Below are positions 52,024-60,436 of a stretch of DNA of 64,000 nucleotides, piece after piece. The position numbers and the translations under genes are program-made. The stretch comes from Candidatus Pelagibacter communis (lineage in GTDB: Bacteria; Pseudomonadota; Alphaproteobacteria; Pelagibacterales; Pelagibacteraceae): positions 1 through 64,000 of the forward strand of contig NZ_CVSK01000071.1 in NCBI RefSeq assembly GCF_001180025.1, read 5' to 3'. Position 1 is the first letter of the stretch. The number at the start of each line of letters is the position of its first letter. The notes under the pieces were generated by a model. It ran no database searches. It had not been told where the DNA came from and saw nothing but the letters and a program-made list of their open reading frames with translations.

Positions 52024-52293
52024 TTACTTAATATCATTGCTAATTTTTTTAATTTCAAAAACTTCATCCACGTTTTGCTGCTGCTCCTTATGCTCCTCAT
52101 CTATAACGAGTCTTGTGTACTCGTTAGAGATTATTGAAAATGTCATTGCTTTTGCTACTCTTATGGGCATATCCGGGTTGTCCTTTAACAACTTCGCAGA
52201 TATAGCCCATGGATTTACAGTTTGTAGGTAACAATCAGAAAAACGTTGATTTTTCTCATTTATTTGCATTATTTCCTTTTGTTTATCCTTCAT
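52024..52293 (-). CDS. Small unknown protein, paralogue of previous gene
   Basis: An 89-residue soluble protein. The conserved pattern is FSD near residue 18, NPWAIS, NPDMPIRVAKA, and LVIDEE near residue 63, followed by an acidic/Gln-rich end. It is the first gene of the minus-strand unit (two small paralogues, rmuC, nuclease). A reverse promoter candidate lies about 50 bases upstream. No named family is recognised; tandem duplication is the simplest origin for the pair. Confidence 0.7.
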   Translation of the reverse strand: MKDKQKEIMQINEKNQRFSDCYLQTVNPWAISAKLLKDNPDMPIRVAKAMTFSIISNEYTRLVIDEEHKEQQQNVDEVFEIKKISNDIK

Positions 52294-52304
52294 AATTGTA
52301 ACTA

Positions 52305-52333
52305 TTGCTATTTACGATAAAATTCTCTATAAA
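52305..52333 (+). promoter_or_regulatory. Candidate sigma-70 promoter for gene at 52383
   Basis: TTGCTA (52305-52310) and TATAAA (52328-52333) are separated by 17 bases. The predicted leader is about 40 bases. It is back to back with the reverse promoter at 52346-52374. Confidence 0.5.
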
Positions 52334-52345
52334 TACAATATTCTT

Positions 52346-52374
52346 TATATAATTATGATAGCGTATTATTTCAA
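52346..52374 (-). promoter_or_regulatory. Candidate sigma-70 promoter for small-paralogue–rmuC operon
   Basis: On the minus strand TTGAAA (52369-52374) is followed after 17 bases by TATATA (52346-52351), about 50 bases before the ATG of the gene at 52293. The two divergent promoters are in the 89-base gap, only about 12 bases apart at their -10 elements. Confidence 0.4.
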
Positions 52375-52382
52375 GAGGTTCA

Positions 52383-53762
52383 ATGAATAAATTTATCAAT
52401 AAAACATATCAACAATATCGACTAATTAAGATAAATAAGCGGGCTTCTGATTTTGCAGTAGGTTTTTCGGAATATTATGATGCTGTTATTAATACAAAAA
52501 CAGATCAAAAAGTTCACCTACCTTTCAATGAAAAAGAGCAAGAAATAATTGTAGGTGAGTTTGAAGTGTTGAAGCTAAAAACAGGAACAGGTCCGTCAGG
52601 TGAGATAATTATCAAAGAGCCTGAAAAAGAATTAACTGAAGATATTTTTTTTAATTTTATAAATTTAAGTGATGATAAAGGTAAGATTTCATCATTCGAT
52701 ATATATTCTTTTGCAAATAGATATGGATTACTAGTAAATCAACCATTCAATATTAAGCTATTTAAAGAAAAATATCATTTTGAAACACTTAGTTTTTGGC
52801 GGTATGAAATTGCTTTAATGCATTCATTAATTAAAACTTATTCAAATTATCAAAATGAAAATATAGAAGAGTTAAAAAAAATTTTTATAAAAGATAAAAA
52901 AAATTTTTTAGAATTTGTTTATTTGGATAATACTTATTCTAAATTTGAAGAAAATAATTTAAAATCAAATATTAAGCTTAATATCGATTTACATGATATG
53001 ATCTCCCCCTCAGGAAATTTTCTATTTGAAGAAATATATGAACAATTAGTAGTGAGAGTTTTTTACCAAATTTTAAATGAAAGACTGAGACAAACTTCTC
53101 ATACAATTGTTACTGAAGTAGAAGAACCAGGTAAATTTCAAAATAGAAATCAAAGATGGATAAATTTCAAAACTGAAAATAAAGACTTATTAAACTTTAT
53201 ATGGTCTAGTTTTGCTTCATTTATACAAAAAAAAGGTAAAATAAATATATGTAAAAATAATAGATGTAATAAATATTTTTCTAGCCAAAAATTTACTAGA
53301 GCAAAGTTTCACAGTAATCAATGTCGAGCAGCTTATGCAAGAGATGCAAAAATGTGGGAATTAGCACAAATAAAATTGATTAAAGATGATAATTTATTAA
53401 TTATTGATGAAAGAGTAACTGGTATTGGAAAACTCAGAACCTTCGATGCATTAATTGTAAATGAAAAAAATGACAAAGTTCTTGCAATGGTTGAATTTTC
53501 ATTTTCAGATATAGATCATAAAAGTATGAAGTGGAATTATATGAAAAAAAAAATTTCAAAAAATTTAAATGATTTATATAAAATAAATAAAGTTAATCAT
53601 GCCTTTTTAATTAATAAAAATGGTAAATTATTTGAATGGGATATTAAAAAAAAAATTTATGGCAATGAGGTTAAAAAATTACCTGAGACTAAAAATTTAA
53701 ATCAATCAGATTTAACTATTGATAAAACTATAAGACAATTAATTGACTTTAATAAAAAATAA
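52383..53762 (+). CDS. Unknown protein with CCHC zinc motif and nuclease-like segment
   Basis: A 459-residue protein that I cannot assign to a named family. It has a C-x4-C-x14-H-x3-C group (Cys290, Cys295, His310, Cys314) ending FHSNQCRAAYAR, which recalls treble-clef/CGNR-type zinc fingers with His in place of one Cys. Immediately after it, Asp355 (RTFDALIV) and Glu371 (AMVEFSFSD) are spaced like the acidic residues of a PD-(D/E)XK nuclease, but the lysine is not evident. The N-terminal 240 residues are unrecognised. It is divergent from the small-paralogue operon and 1 base before the exonuclease-like gene. Confidence 0.65.
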   Translation: MNKFINKTYQQYRLIKINKRASDFAVGFSEYYDAVINTKTDQKVHLPFNEKEQEIIVGEFEVLKLKTGTGPSGEIIIKEPEKELTEDIFFNFINLSDDKGKISSFDIYSFANRYGLLVNQPFNIKLFKEKYHFETLSFWRYEIALMHSLIKTYSNYQNENIEELKKIFIKDKKNFLEFVYLDNTYSKFEENNLKSNIKLNIDLHDMISPSGNFLFEEIYEQLVVRVFYQILNERLRQTSHTIVTEVEEPGKFQNRNQRWINFKTENKDLLNFIWSSFASFIQKKGKINICKNNRCNKYFSSQKFTRAKFHSNQCRAAYARDAKMWELAQIKLIKDDNLLIIDERVTGIGKLRTFDALIVNEKNDKVLAMVEFSFSDIDHKSMKWNYMKKKISKNLNDLYKINKVNHAFLINKNGKLFEWDIKKKIYGNEVKKLPETKNLNQSDLTIDKTIRQLIDFNKK

Positions 53763-53763
53763 C

Positions 53764-54450
53764 ATGAAATGGAATAAAAAATACGATTATCCAACATCCT
53801 CAAGAGCAACTGTAGACGGAATTAGGAGATATTTATTAGGAGAAAAAAAATTACCAAGTGTTACTTCAATTCTTGACGCAACTAAATCAGAGGAAGATAA
53901 GGCTGCATTAGCAAATTGGCGAGAAAGAACAGGAATAAAAGAGGCTGAGGCTATTACAAAAGCAGCTAGTAGCAGAGGTTCTCAGATGCATAATTATTTA
54001 GAATCTTATCTTTTAGGTAGGGAGAATTTAAGTTTCTTTGAAGATAACGAGAAATATAAATTAATGGCAAAAGAAATAATTGATAAAGGATTAAAAAATA
54101 GATTAGAAGAAATTTGGGGGGTAGAGTGCACTCTTCATTATCCAGACAAATATGCAGGTACTGCAGATTGTGTTGGTGTTTATGAGGGAAAAGAAACAAT
54201 AATTGATTTTAAACAAAGTAATAAACCAAAAAAAGCTGAATATATTGATTCATGGCTTCTTCAAACCAGCGCATATTCATTAGCACATAACATTGTGTAT
54301 AACTCTAATATCACTTCTTGTGTAATTTTAGTGTGCACTGTAGATAAATTATTTCAAGAATTTAAAATTCAAAATCATGATTTAGTGATTTATCAAAATT
54401 TATTTTTGGGAAGATTAAAAAAATTTAATGAGCTTTTAAATTTAGTTTAA
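53764..54450 (+). CDS. PD-(D/E)XK exonuclease (RecB/MGME1-like)
   Basis: A 228-residue predicted exonuclease. Asp135 (GTADCVGVY) and D148-F-K150 (IIDFKQSNK) form the PD-(D/E)XK core. The upstream R-G-S-x2-H motif at 71-76 and the final QTSAYSLA helix match the RecB-like/MGME1 exonuclease subgroup also found in phages infecting this type of bacterium. I use the ATG at 53764, one base after the previous stop. It precedes exonuclease I by 17 bases. Confidence 0.8.
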   Translation: MKWNKKYDYPTSSRATVDGIRRYLLGEKKLPSVTSILDATKSEEDKAALANWRERTGIKEAEAITKAASSRGSQMHNYLESYLLGRENLSFFEDNEKYKLMAKEIIDKGLKNRLEEIWGVECTLHYPDKYAGTADCVGVYEGKETIIDFKQSNKPKKAEYIDSWLLQTSAYSLAHNIVYNSNITSCVILVCTVDKLFQEFKIQNHDLVIYQNLFLGRLKKFNELLNLV

Positions 54451-54467
54451 GTGCTTATATAGACGAG

Positions 54468-55910
54468 ATGGATAAAATAGTAATTTACGATACAGAAACG
54501 ACTAATAGTACTATTTGGGGATCAATAATTGAGGTAGGTGCTGTTGTTGTTGATAAAAATTTAAAAGAAATTGGTAAGCTAAATATTAGAGGCAGAATGC
54601 CTGAAGGCGAGGTTCCTAGCGCAAAGGCTTTATTAGTTAATTCTACAAGTATAGATTTACTTACAAAAGGTAATTATTCCCATTATGATTTTTTAGGAGC
54701 TGTAGAAAACTTTTTTTCTAAAGCAGCTCCAGCATTATTTATGGGATGGTCAAATTTAAACTTTGATCGAAGAATGTTTCATTTTAATTTTTTTAAAGGA
54801 AATAGGTATCCGTATATTACCCATTCTTCTCCTAACAGCGAACATGATGGTCTTCATGTAGCAAGAGCTGCGCAAACATTAATTCCAGAAACGTTGAAAA
54901 CTGAATTAACAGATGCAGGAAATGAGTCACTTGCTTTAGAAGGTTTAAGTAGAATGCAAGGCTTTGATACATCAGCTTCGCATACAGCTTATGTTGATGC
55001 GGTGAATGCTTTAAAAATTTTAAGAATAATTAAAAGTAAGCATAAAACTAATTGGGAAAATTTTTTAAAAACATCTACAAAAACAGGAACCGACACCATT
55101 TTAAATAAAGAAGGAATATTTTCTATTTTTGAAAATGTCAAAGGTAAGAATATGACTTATCTTGTTTGCACAATGCATCCAGAATATTATTCACATTCAC
55201 ATCCAAAAAAATCAAATGATAAATTTGTATTTGATTTGAGAAGAGATCCTGAACCTCTATTAAATCTATCAATAGACGAGTTAAAAGCCACAATGAAAAG
55301 CTTTAGTCCAAAATGCATTAGAGTTTTAAAAATTAATAAAGCTCCAATAATTTTAGATTATCAGTACGCTTTAAAGGAAAAACCTTATTCAACTTTAGAT
55401 TATGAATTAATAAAAAAAAGAGCAAAAATGGTTAGAAATAGCGAAAAATTTTGCAGAAATATTCAGACAATTTATAGAGAAATTGAGGACGAAAAAGAGC
55501 AAACTAAAACTCAAGAGGACTTGTTACCAGAGGAAACTTTATATGAAAAATTCATTCCTAATAAAGACACCCAATTATTTAAAACTTGGCATAGTTCTTC
55601 TTGGGAAGATAAATTAAGAATGCTGGATAAGTTTCAAGATAAAAGATGTAGTTGGTTTGGGCAAAAAATTATTTATCAAGAAGCGCCACATATTTTGCCA
55701 CCAGATTTATATAAAAATATAAAAAGTGAAATTGCTAGACGAATTTTAAGCAAAAATAGAGAAAAGTGGCAAACTATAGGAATGGCCTATCAAGAAATTG
55801 ATACCTTAAGAGATCAAGCATCAAATCGAGATGATGAAGAGGAACTAAAAAAATTAGATGAAATAAATGAATTTATTATGTCTATAGAAAAAAAATATGA
55901 AATTGCCTAG
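54468..55910 (+). CDS. sbcB: Exodeoxyribonuclease I
   Basis: A 480-residue 3'-5' single-strand exonuclease of the DEDDh type, used in repair and recombination. Exo motif I is IYDTETT, motif II has NLNFDRRMF, and the third has HTAYVDAVNALKI with the catalytic His and Asp. The SH3-like and C-terminal helical regions of ExoI follow (EEEL-type acidic helices). Length is normal. It closes the plus-strand exonuclease run. Confidence 0.92.
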   Translation: MDKIVIYDTETTNSTIWGSIIEVGAVVVDKNLKEIGKLNIRGRMPEGEVPSAKALLVNSTSIDLLTKGNYSHYDFLGAVENFFSKAAPALFMGWSNLNFDRRMFHFNFFKGNRYPYITHSSPNSEHDGLHVARAAQTLIPETLKTELTDAGNESLALEGLSRMQGFDTSASHTAYVDAVNALKILRIIKSKHKTNWENFLKTSTKTGTDTILNKEGIFSIFENVKGKNMTYLVCTMHPEYYSHSHPKKSNDKFVFDLRRDPEPLLNLSIDELKATMKSFSPKCIRVLKINKAPIILDYQYALKEKPYSTLDYELIKKRAKMVRNSEKFCRNIQTIYREIEDEKEQTKTQEDLLPEETLYEKFIPNKDTQLFKTWHSSSWEDKLRMLDKFQDKRCSWFGQKIIYQEAPHILPPDLYKNIKSEIARRILSKNREKWQTIGMAYQEIDTLRDQASNRDDEEELKKLDEINEFIMSIEKKYEIA

Positions 55911-55944
55911 TTGACTTTAAGGCTCCAATTAATAGAAAGGAAAT

Positions 55945-56262
55945 ATGCTTACAAATTTTAAAGACGAAGATTTTGATACTAAAATTAAAAATGAAGATGT
56001 TTCAGTTATCCAGTTTTCAGCTGAGTGGTGTGGTCCATGTAAGGCACTAAAACCAGTAATGGATAAATTATCTGATGAATATAAAGATAAGGCTGGTTTT
56101 TATTATGCTGATGTTGAAGATGGTGGAATAAACACTGGAAGTGCAGCAGGTATCAGAGGTGTTCCAACAGTTATTATCTATAAAAAAGGCGTTGAAGTAG
56201 ATAGAAAAGTTGGTGGAGTTCCCGAAAGTCACATGAAGGAATTTTTAGATAAAAATATCTAA
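55945..56262 (+). CDS. trxA: Thioredoxin
   Basis: A 105-residue thioredoxin with the redox site AEWCGPCKAL and the cis-proline in RGVPTV. It reduces cytoplasmic disulfides. AAGGA lies before the ATG. It converges with folC, overlapping by 4 bases. Confidence 0.97.
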   Translation: MLTNFKDEDFDTKIKNEDVSVIQFSAEWCGPCKALKPVMDKLSDEYKDKAGFYYADVEDGGINTGSAAGIRGVPTVIIYKKGVEVDRKVGGVPESHMKEFLDKNI

Positions 56263-57527
56263 TTTAAATTTAAAACTTCACCCGCAAGATATAACGATCC
56301 AGTAATAAGTATTATATCGTTTTCTTTTACCGGGATTGATTTAATAGCTTCCTCTATACTTTCTTTGTAATTTATATTTGAAAAGCCGTTTAGCTTATCT
56401 TTAAGCTCTCCTCCTTTAATTGAATTAGGTTGATTAGGTATATCTATTGTAGTCAATGTAGAGATATCCTTAAAGAAACTCATATATTCTTTGTGATCTT
56501 TATTTGCCATCATTCCAAGAATGATATGTTTTTCACAATCTAAACTTTCTAAGTATTCATTTAGTACTTTTGCGCCCAAAGGATTATGAGAACCATCAAC
56601 AAACAGTTGATTATCTTTTACAAGCTCCTTAAGTTTACCAGACTTAATTTCTTGTAATCTTGCAATACAATTTATTTTTAAAATACCTTTTTTAATGTGA
56701 TCATCTTTAATATTTAAATCTTTTAAAGTTCTTAGGGTTGCAATAGCTGTTGAGACATTTTCTAATTGAAATTGACCCTTAACATTTGGCATAGGTAATT
56801 TTATTCCTCCAAATTGATCCTCATAATAAAAGAAGTCATTTTCTTGCATTGTAAAACTATAATTTTCATTATGGAAAAACTTATTTGATCTATTATTTAA
56901 TATTGTTTTTTTAATATTTTCTTTGATTTTATAAGTACTTTGTCTTGCAACTATAATATTTGAGTTTAAAAGGCTTGATGTTTTTTCAAAAATAATTTTT
57001 TCAACAGTTTGTTCATTTTCTGGCAACCAATCTAAATGATCAAGACCAATAGAAGTTACAATGCTAGCAAGGTTATTTTTTAAGATATTAGTAGCATCAA
57101 ATCTAAAGAACAATCCACTTTCAATTAAATTGATATTATCTGGATATTGAGATGCTTTTAAAAAATATGCTGCAGTCAGTATTTCAAAAAAAGTAATTGG
57201 TTCACCATTGTTAGCTTCTTCAATTTCTTCAAGTAAATTAACTAAATCTTCATCATTCAATTCTTCATTATTAAAAACAAACCTCTCATTAATACTTTTG
57301 ATATGAGGACTAGTGTAGATATTACAATTGAAATTTGCTTCCTTTAAAATAGAAAACATTGCCTGGATAGTTGAGTACTTTCCATTAGTACCAACAATTG
57401 AAATTGCTTTGATTTTATCTTGAGGATTTCCTAATTTTTTGCAAAGACTTTGAATACGATCTAGACTTAAATCTATTTCCTTAGGATGCAGCTCTTGTAA
57501 GCGACTGACTATCTTCTGAAGTTTCAT
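56259..57527 (-). CDS. folC: Folylpolyglutamate/dihydrofolate synthase
   Basis: A Mur-ligase-like enzyme (422 residues) that adds glutamate to folate or dihydropteroate. Domain order and the SIGLDHLDWL segment, the DATNIL strand and the late VDGSHNPLGAK motif are as expected. The P-loop, usually GTNGKGS, reads GTNGKYST at 46-53, so a small Gly is replaced by Tyr51. The usual EVGLGGR segment reads ESGLFFR. I use the ATG at 57527; a GTG at 57539 is the alternative. It overlaps accD by 47 bases. Confidence 0.9.
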   Translation of the reverse strand: MKLQKIVSRLQELHPKEIDLSLDRIQSLCKKLGNPQDKIKAISIVGTNGKYSTIQAMFSILKEANFNCNIYTSPHIKSINERFVFNNEELNDEDLVNLLEEIEEANNGEPITFFEILTAAYFLKASQYPDNINLIESGLFFRFDATNILKNNLASIVTSIGLDHLDWLPENEQTVEKIIFEKTSSLLNSNIIVARQSTYKIKENIKKTILNNRSNKFFHNENYSFTMQENDFFYYEDQFGGIKLPMPNVKGQFQLENVSTAIATLRTLKDLNIKDDHIKKGILKINCIARLQEIKSGKLKELVKDNQLFVDGSHNPLGAKVLNEYLESLDCEKHIILGMMANKDHKEYMSFFKDISTLTTIDIPNQPNSIKGGELKDKLNGFSNINYKESIEEAIKSIPVKENDIILITGSLYLAGEVLNLN

Positions 57528-58410
57528 TTTGTTCAGCACTTATATCAGAATTTTTCTTTAACAATATTGATAATAAGGTTCCAATTTTAGATGCAAGATC
57601 TTTACGCTCAACAATTAAATCGACAAAACCAGTTTTTTCAACATATTCACTTTTTTGGAAACCTTCTGGAAGTTCTTCTTTAACAGTTCCTTGTATTACT
57701 CTTGCTCCTGCAAATGCAATTAAAGCTCCTGGTTCTGCAATATGAATATCACCCAACATAGCGTATGATGCGGTAATACCCCCTGCAGTAGGATCAGTGA
57801 TACAAACTAAATAAGGAAGACCGTTTTTCTTTAATTCATTAATTGCAAGTGTTGTTCTTGTCATTTGAGATAAAGAAATTAAACTTTCCATCATTCTCAT
57901 TCCTCCACCAGCGCTAATACATAAAAAAGGTGTTTGATTTTCTATCGCATGCTGTATTCCATATAAAAAAGCTTCACCTTCTGCTGCTGCCATTGAAGCT
58001 CCTAAAAAATCAAAATCAGAAGCTACAGCGGTAATTTTAATATTATTTATAGTTCCAGAAGCAACCATCATTCCACATTCTAATCCTGTTTTTTTTCGGG
58101 CACTTTTTAACCTTTCTTTGTAAGGTTTGGAGTCTGTCCAATTTAGTGGATCGTCTTTTGGTATTGGAGTTTTGAAAATTTCGTAATTGTTTTTTCCAAA
58201 CAATATATCAAATCTTTGATGTGGTTTTATTCTATGATGACGCTTACAATCTGGACAAACCCACAAGTTTTCCTCTAAATCTTTTTTTAAAATTGGACCC
58301 TTACAACATGATGTCCAATCACTTTTTGCAATATCCTCTTTTGTAGCTCTTTCACGTATAGCAGTTTTAATTTTTTCACCTGCTTTGATAATTTTTGTTA
58401 TCCAGTTCAT
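57481..58410 (-). CDS. accD: Acetyl-CoA carboxylase carboxyltransferase beta subunit
   Basis: A 309-residue beta subunit that, with AccA, transfers carboxyl from biotin to acetyl-CoA in fatty acid synthesis. The N-terminal zinc ribbon shows CPDC as the second pair, but the first pair is an adjacent CC (WTSCCKGP) rather than C-x2-C. The carboxyltransferase core contains SAGGGMRM and DPTAGGITAS. It overlaps trpA by 4 bases and folC by 47 bases. Confidence 0.96.
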   Translation of the reverse strand: MNWITKIIKAGEKIKTAIRERATKEDIAKSDWTSCCKGPILKKDLEENLWVCPDCKRHHRIKPHQRFDILFGKNNYEIFKTPIPKDDPLNWTDSKPYKERLKSARKKTGLECGMMVASGTINNIKITAVASDFDFLGASMAAAEGEAFLYGIQHAIENQTPFLCISAGGGMRMMESLISLSQMTRTTLAINELKKNGLPYLVCITDPTAGGITASYAMLGDIHIAEPGALIAFAGARVIQGTVKEELPEGFQKSEYVEKTGFVDLIVERKDLASKIGTLLSILLKKNSDISAEQNETSEDSQSLTRAAS

Positions 58411-59207
58411 AGAATTTTATTTTTTAATCTTTTAACGATATTAGTAACATTTGTGACAGCATTTTGTCTCTTTTCAATAGATTTAGAGATTTCTTTACAA
58501 ATTGCGCTTCCTACCACCAAACCATCAGCTTTTTTAAGAGATTGGATGGTTTTTTCTGTAATTCCAAAACCAATAACAACATTTTTTGATTTATTTTGTT
58601 TTTTTATTTTATTGTACTTTTCTAATATTTTCTTTGGGGACACTTTAAGCTTTCCACCTGTGGTGGATAACATGCTTATATAATAAATCATATCGTGTGA
58701 GTCTTTTATGATTTTTTTCAATCTTATCTTAGAAGTCGTTGGAGAAACTAATTGAATAAAATTAATTCCTTTTTTTTTGCATTTTGACGCAAAATTTTTA
58801 TTTTCTGGATAAGGTAAATCAACAACTATTAAACCATCAACTTTTGATTTCTTGCATTTTTCTAAAAATCTATTCTGATTATATTGATATATCATGTTGT
58901 AATAACCCATCAGTATAATTGGTTTATTTTTTTTTATTTTTTTAAAATTTTTTACTATTGAAAATACATCATTAATTTTAATACCATTTTTAATTGCTCT
59001 ATAAGCACTTGTTTGAATTTGTCCTCCATCAGCTATAGGAGTGTTATGTGGAAAACCTAATTCACAAATATCTGCATAATTTGAAATTGATTTTAATATT
59101 TCTAAAGATTTTTTTTTAGTATTGTCTCCAGCGACAGTATAAGTCAGTAAAGCTGGTCTATTCTCTTTTTTTGCAGCTGAGAAAGCTTTACTGATTAATG
59201 AATTCAT
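58407..59207 (-). CDS. trpA: Tryptophan synthase alpha subunit
   Basis: A 266-residue TIM barrel that cleaves indole-3-glycerol phosphate and passes indole to TrpB. The catalytic Glu is in CELGFP and the Asp in PIADGG, so both general acid/base residues remain. The phosphate-binding loops are IGFGI and VVGSAI. Loop sequences around them (HNTP for FSDP, STTGGK for TGVTG) are divergent. It overlaps trpB by one base and accD by 4 bases. Confidence 0.93.
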   Translation of the reverse strand: MNSLISKAFSAAKKENRPALLTYTVAGDNTKKKSLEILKSISNYADICELGFPHNTPIADGGQIQTSAYRAIKNGIKINDVFSIVKNFKKIKKNKPIILMGYYNMIYQYNQNRFLEKCKKSKVDGLIVVDLPYPENKNFASKCKKKGINFIQLVSPTTSKIRLKKIIKDSHDMIYYISMLSTTGGKLKVSPKKILEKYNKIKKQNKSKNVVIGFGITEKTIQSLKKADGLVVGSAICKEISKSIEKRQNAVTNVTNIVKRLKNKIL

Positions 59208-60436
59208 TAATTTTTACCTAACCTCTCTCTTAAGATATCTCTATCTTTTTTAGCATCACCACATGAGTTAACGATTATAATTGTGTCTTTGCTTAACTTG
59301 GGGGCAATTCGGATAGCCTCTGCGAATGCGTGGCTTGGCTCGAGGCTTGGATTAAGTTTTTCAAATTTAGTAACCATCACATGTGCTTTTAGTGCCTCTT
59401 CATCAGTTGCATAAGTATATCTTGCTCGCTTTGTATCTTTTAAAAAACAATGAATTGGACTTACACCAGGATAATCCAATCCAGCACTAATTGATTCAGT
59501 GTCATTAATTTGACCTTCATTGTTTTGACAAACATAAGAGGCTGCTCCATGTAAAATTCCAATTTTAGCATTTCTACTTAAAGGTGCAGCATGGAGTTTT
59601 GATTTTTTTGGACCTCCAGCCTCTACACCAACCAACTCAATTTGCGATTTATTAAAATCTATAAATTCACTCCAAAAACCATATGCTGAACTTCCACCAC
59701 CCACACAATTAATTAATTTAATTTTTTTTGGAATTTTTTTGAATTCTTGTTTAATTTGTATTTTTAATTCTTTTGAAATTTGTGCTGTACTCCATCCACA
59801 AATTTTTACAAATATATTTGGACCAACTGTACTTCCAACACACATATGTGTAGTGTCACAATTTGATACCCAATATCTCATACACTCACTGACTGCATCG
59901 ACTAATGTTTGACTGCCTGAATATACAGGAACTATTTCAGCACCATTTTTTCTTATAGCATCACAATTTGGTTTTTGTCTCTTGATGTCTTTTGCGCCCA
60001 TGAAAATTTTACATTTCAGACCAAATTTCTTAGCAGCCATACTTAACATTTTACCAGCATAACCTGCGCCCGTATCTCCAACGATATATTTCTTACCCAT
60101 TGCCTTACAAATTAGAGCATGAACAGTTGCATTATATATTTTGTGGGCTCCACCATTAGCTTCCGATACAACTTTGGCCCATATTTGAGCACCACCTAAG
60201 TGATTAGACAAATTTTCTAATTTTACAAATGATGTAGGTGATCCTATGTAGTTCTTAAAATAATAATCTCTTTTTTTTAAAAATTTCTTATTATTTCTTA
60301 ATTTTGAAAACTCCAGCGTCAGATCTTCCACAGGTTTTTTTAAAGTTTCAGGAATAAAACTTCCTCCAAATTTACCACCCCAAAAACCGTAACGATCATG
60401 CTGGTCAATTAGAGGAATTTTTTTTTTAAGTTTCAT
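59207..60436 (-). CDS. trpB: Tryptophan synthase beta subunit, divergent active site
   Basis: A 409-residue PLP enzyme aligned along its whole length with TrpB. The PLP lysine Lys99 is in GGAHKIYN. However the usual LNHTGAHK is EANGGAHK, the catalytic Glu of ETGAGQHG is Asp121 in DTGAGYAG, and the serine that contacts the PLP ring nitrogen in NLSGRGDKD is Cys392 (NSCGDAKKD). The phosphate-binding loop GGGSSAYG is kept. It lies between trpF and trpA. Function as TrpB is likely by context, though catalysis or substrate range may differ. Confidence 0.88.
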   Translation of the reverse strand: MKLKKKIPLIDQHDRYGFWGGKFGGSFIPETLKKPVEDLTLEFSKLRNNKKFLKKRDYYFKNYIGSPTSFVKLENLSNHLGGAQIWAKVVSEANGGAHKIYNATVHALICKAMGKKYIVGDTGAGYAGKMLSMAAKKFGLKCKIFMGAKDIKRQKPNCDAIRKNGAEIVPVYSGSQTLVDAVSECMRYWVSNCDTTHMCVGSTVGPNIFVKICGWSTAQISKELKIQIKQEFKKIPKKIKLINCVGGGSSAYGFWSEFIDFNKSQIELVGVEAGGPKKSKLHAAPLSRNAKIGILHGAASYVCQNNEGQINDTESISAGLDYPGVSPIHCFLKDTKRARYTYATDEEALKAHVMVTKFEKLNPSLEPSHAFAEAIRIAPKLSKDTIIIVNSCGDAKKDRDILRERLGKN

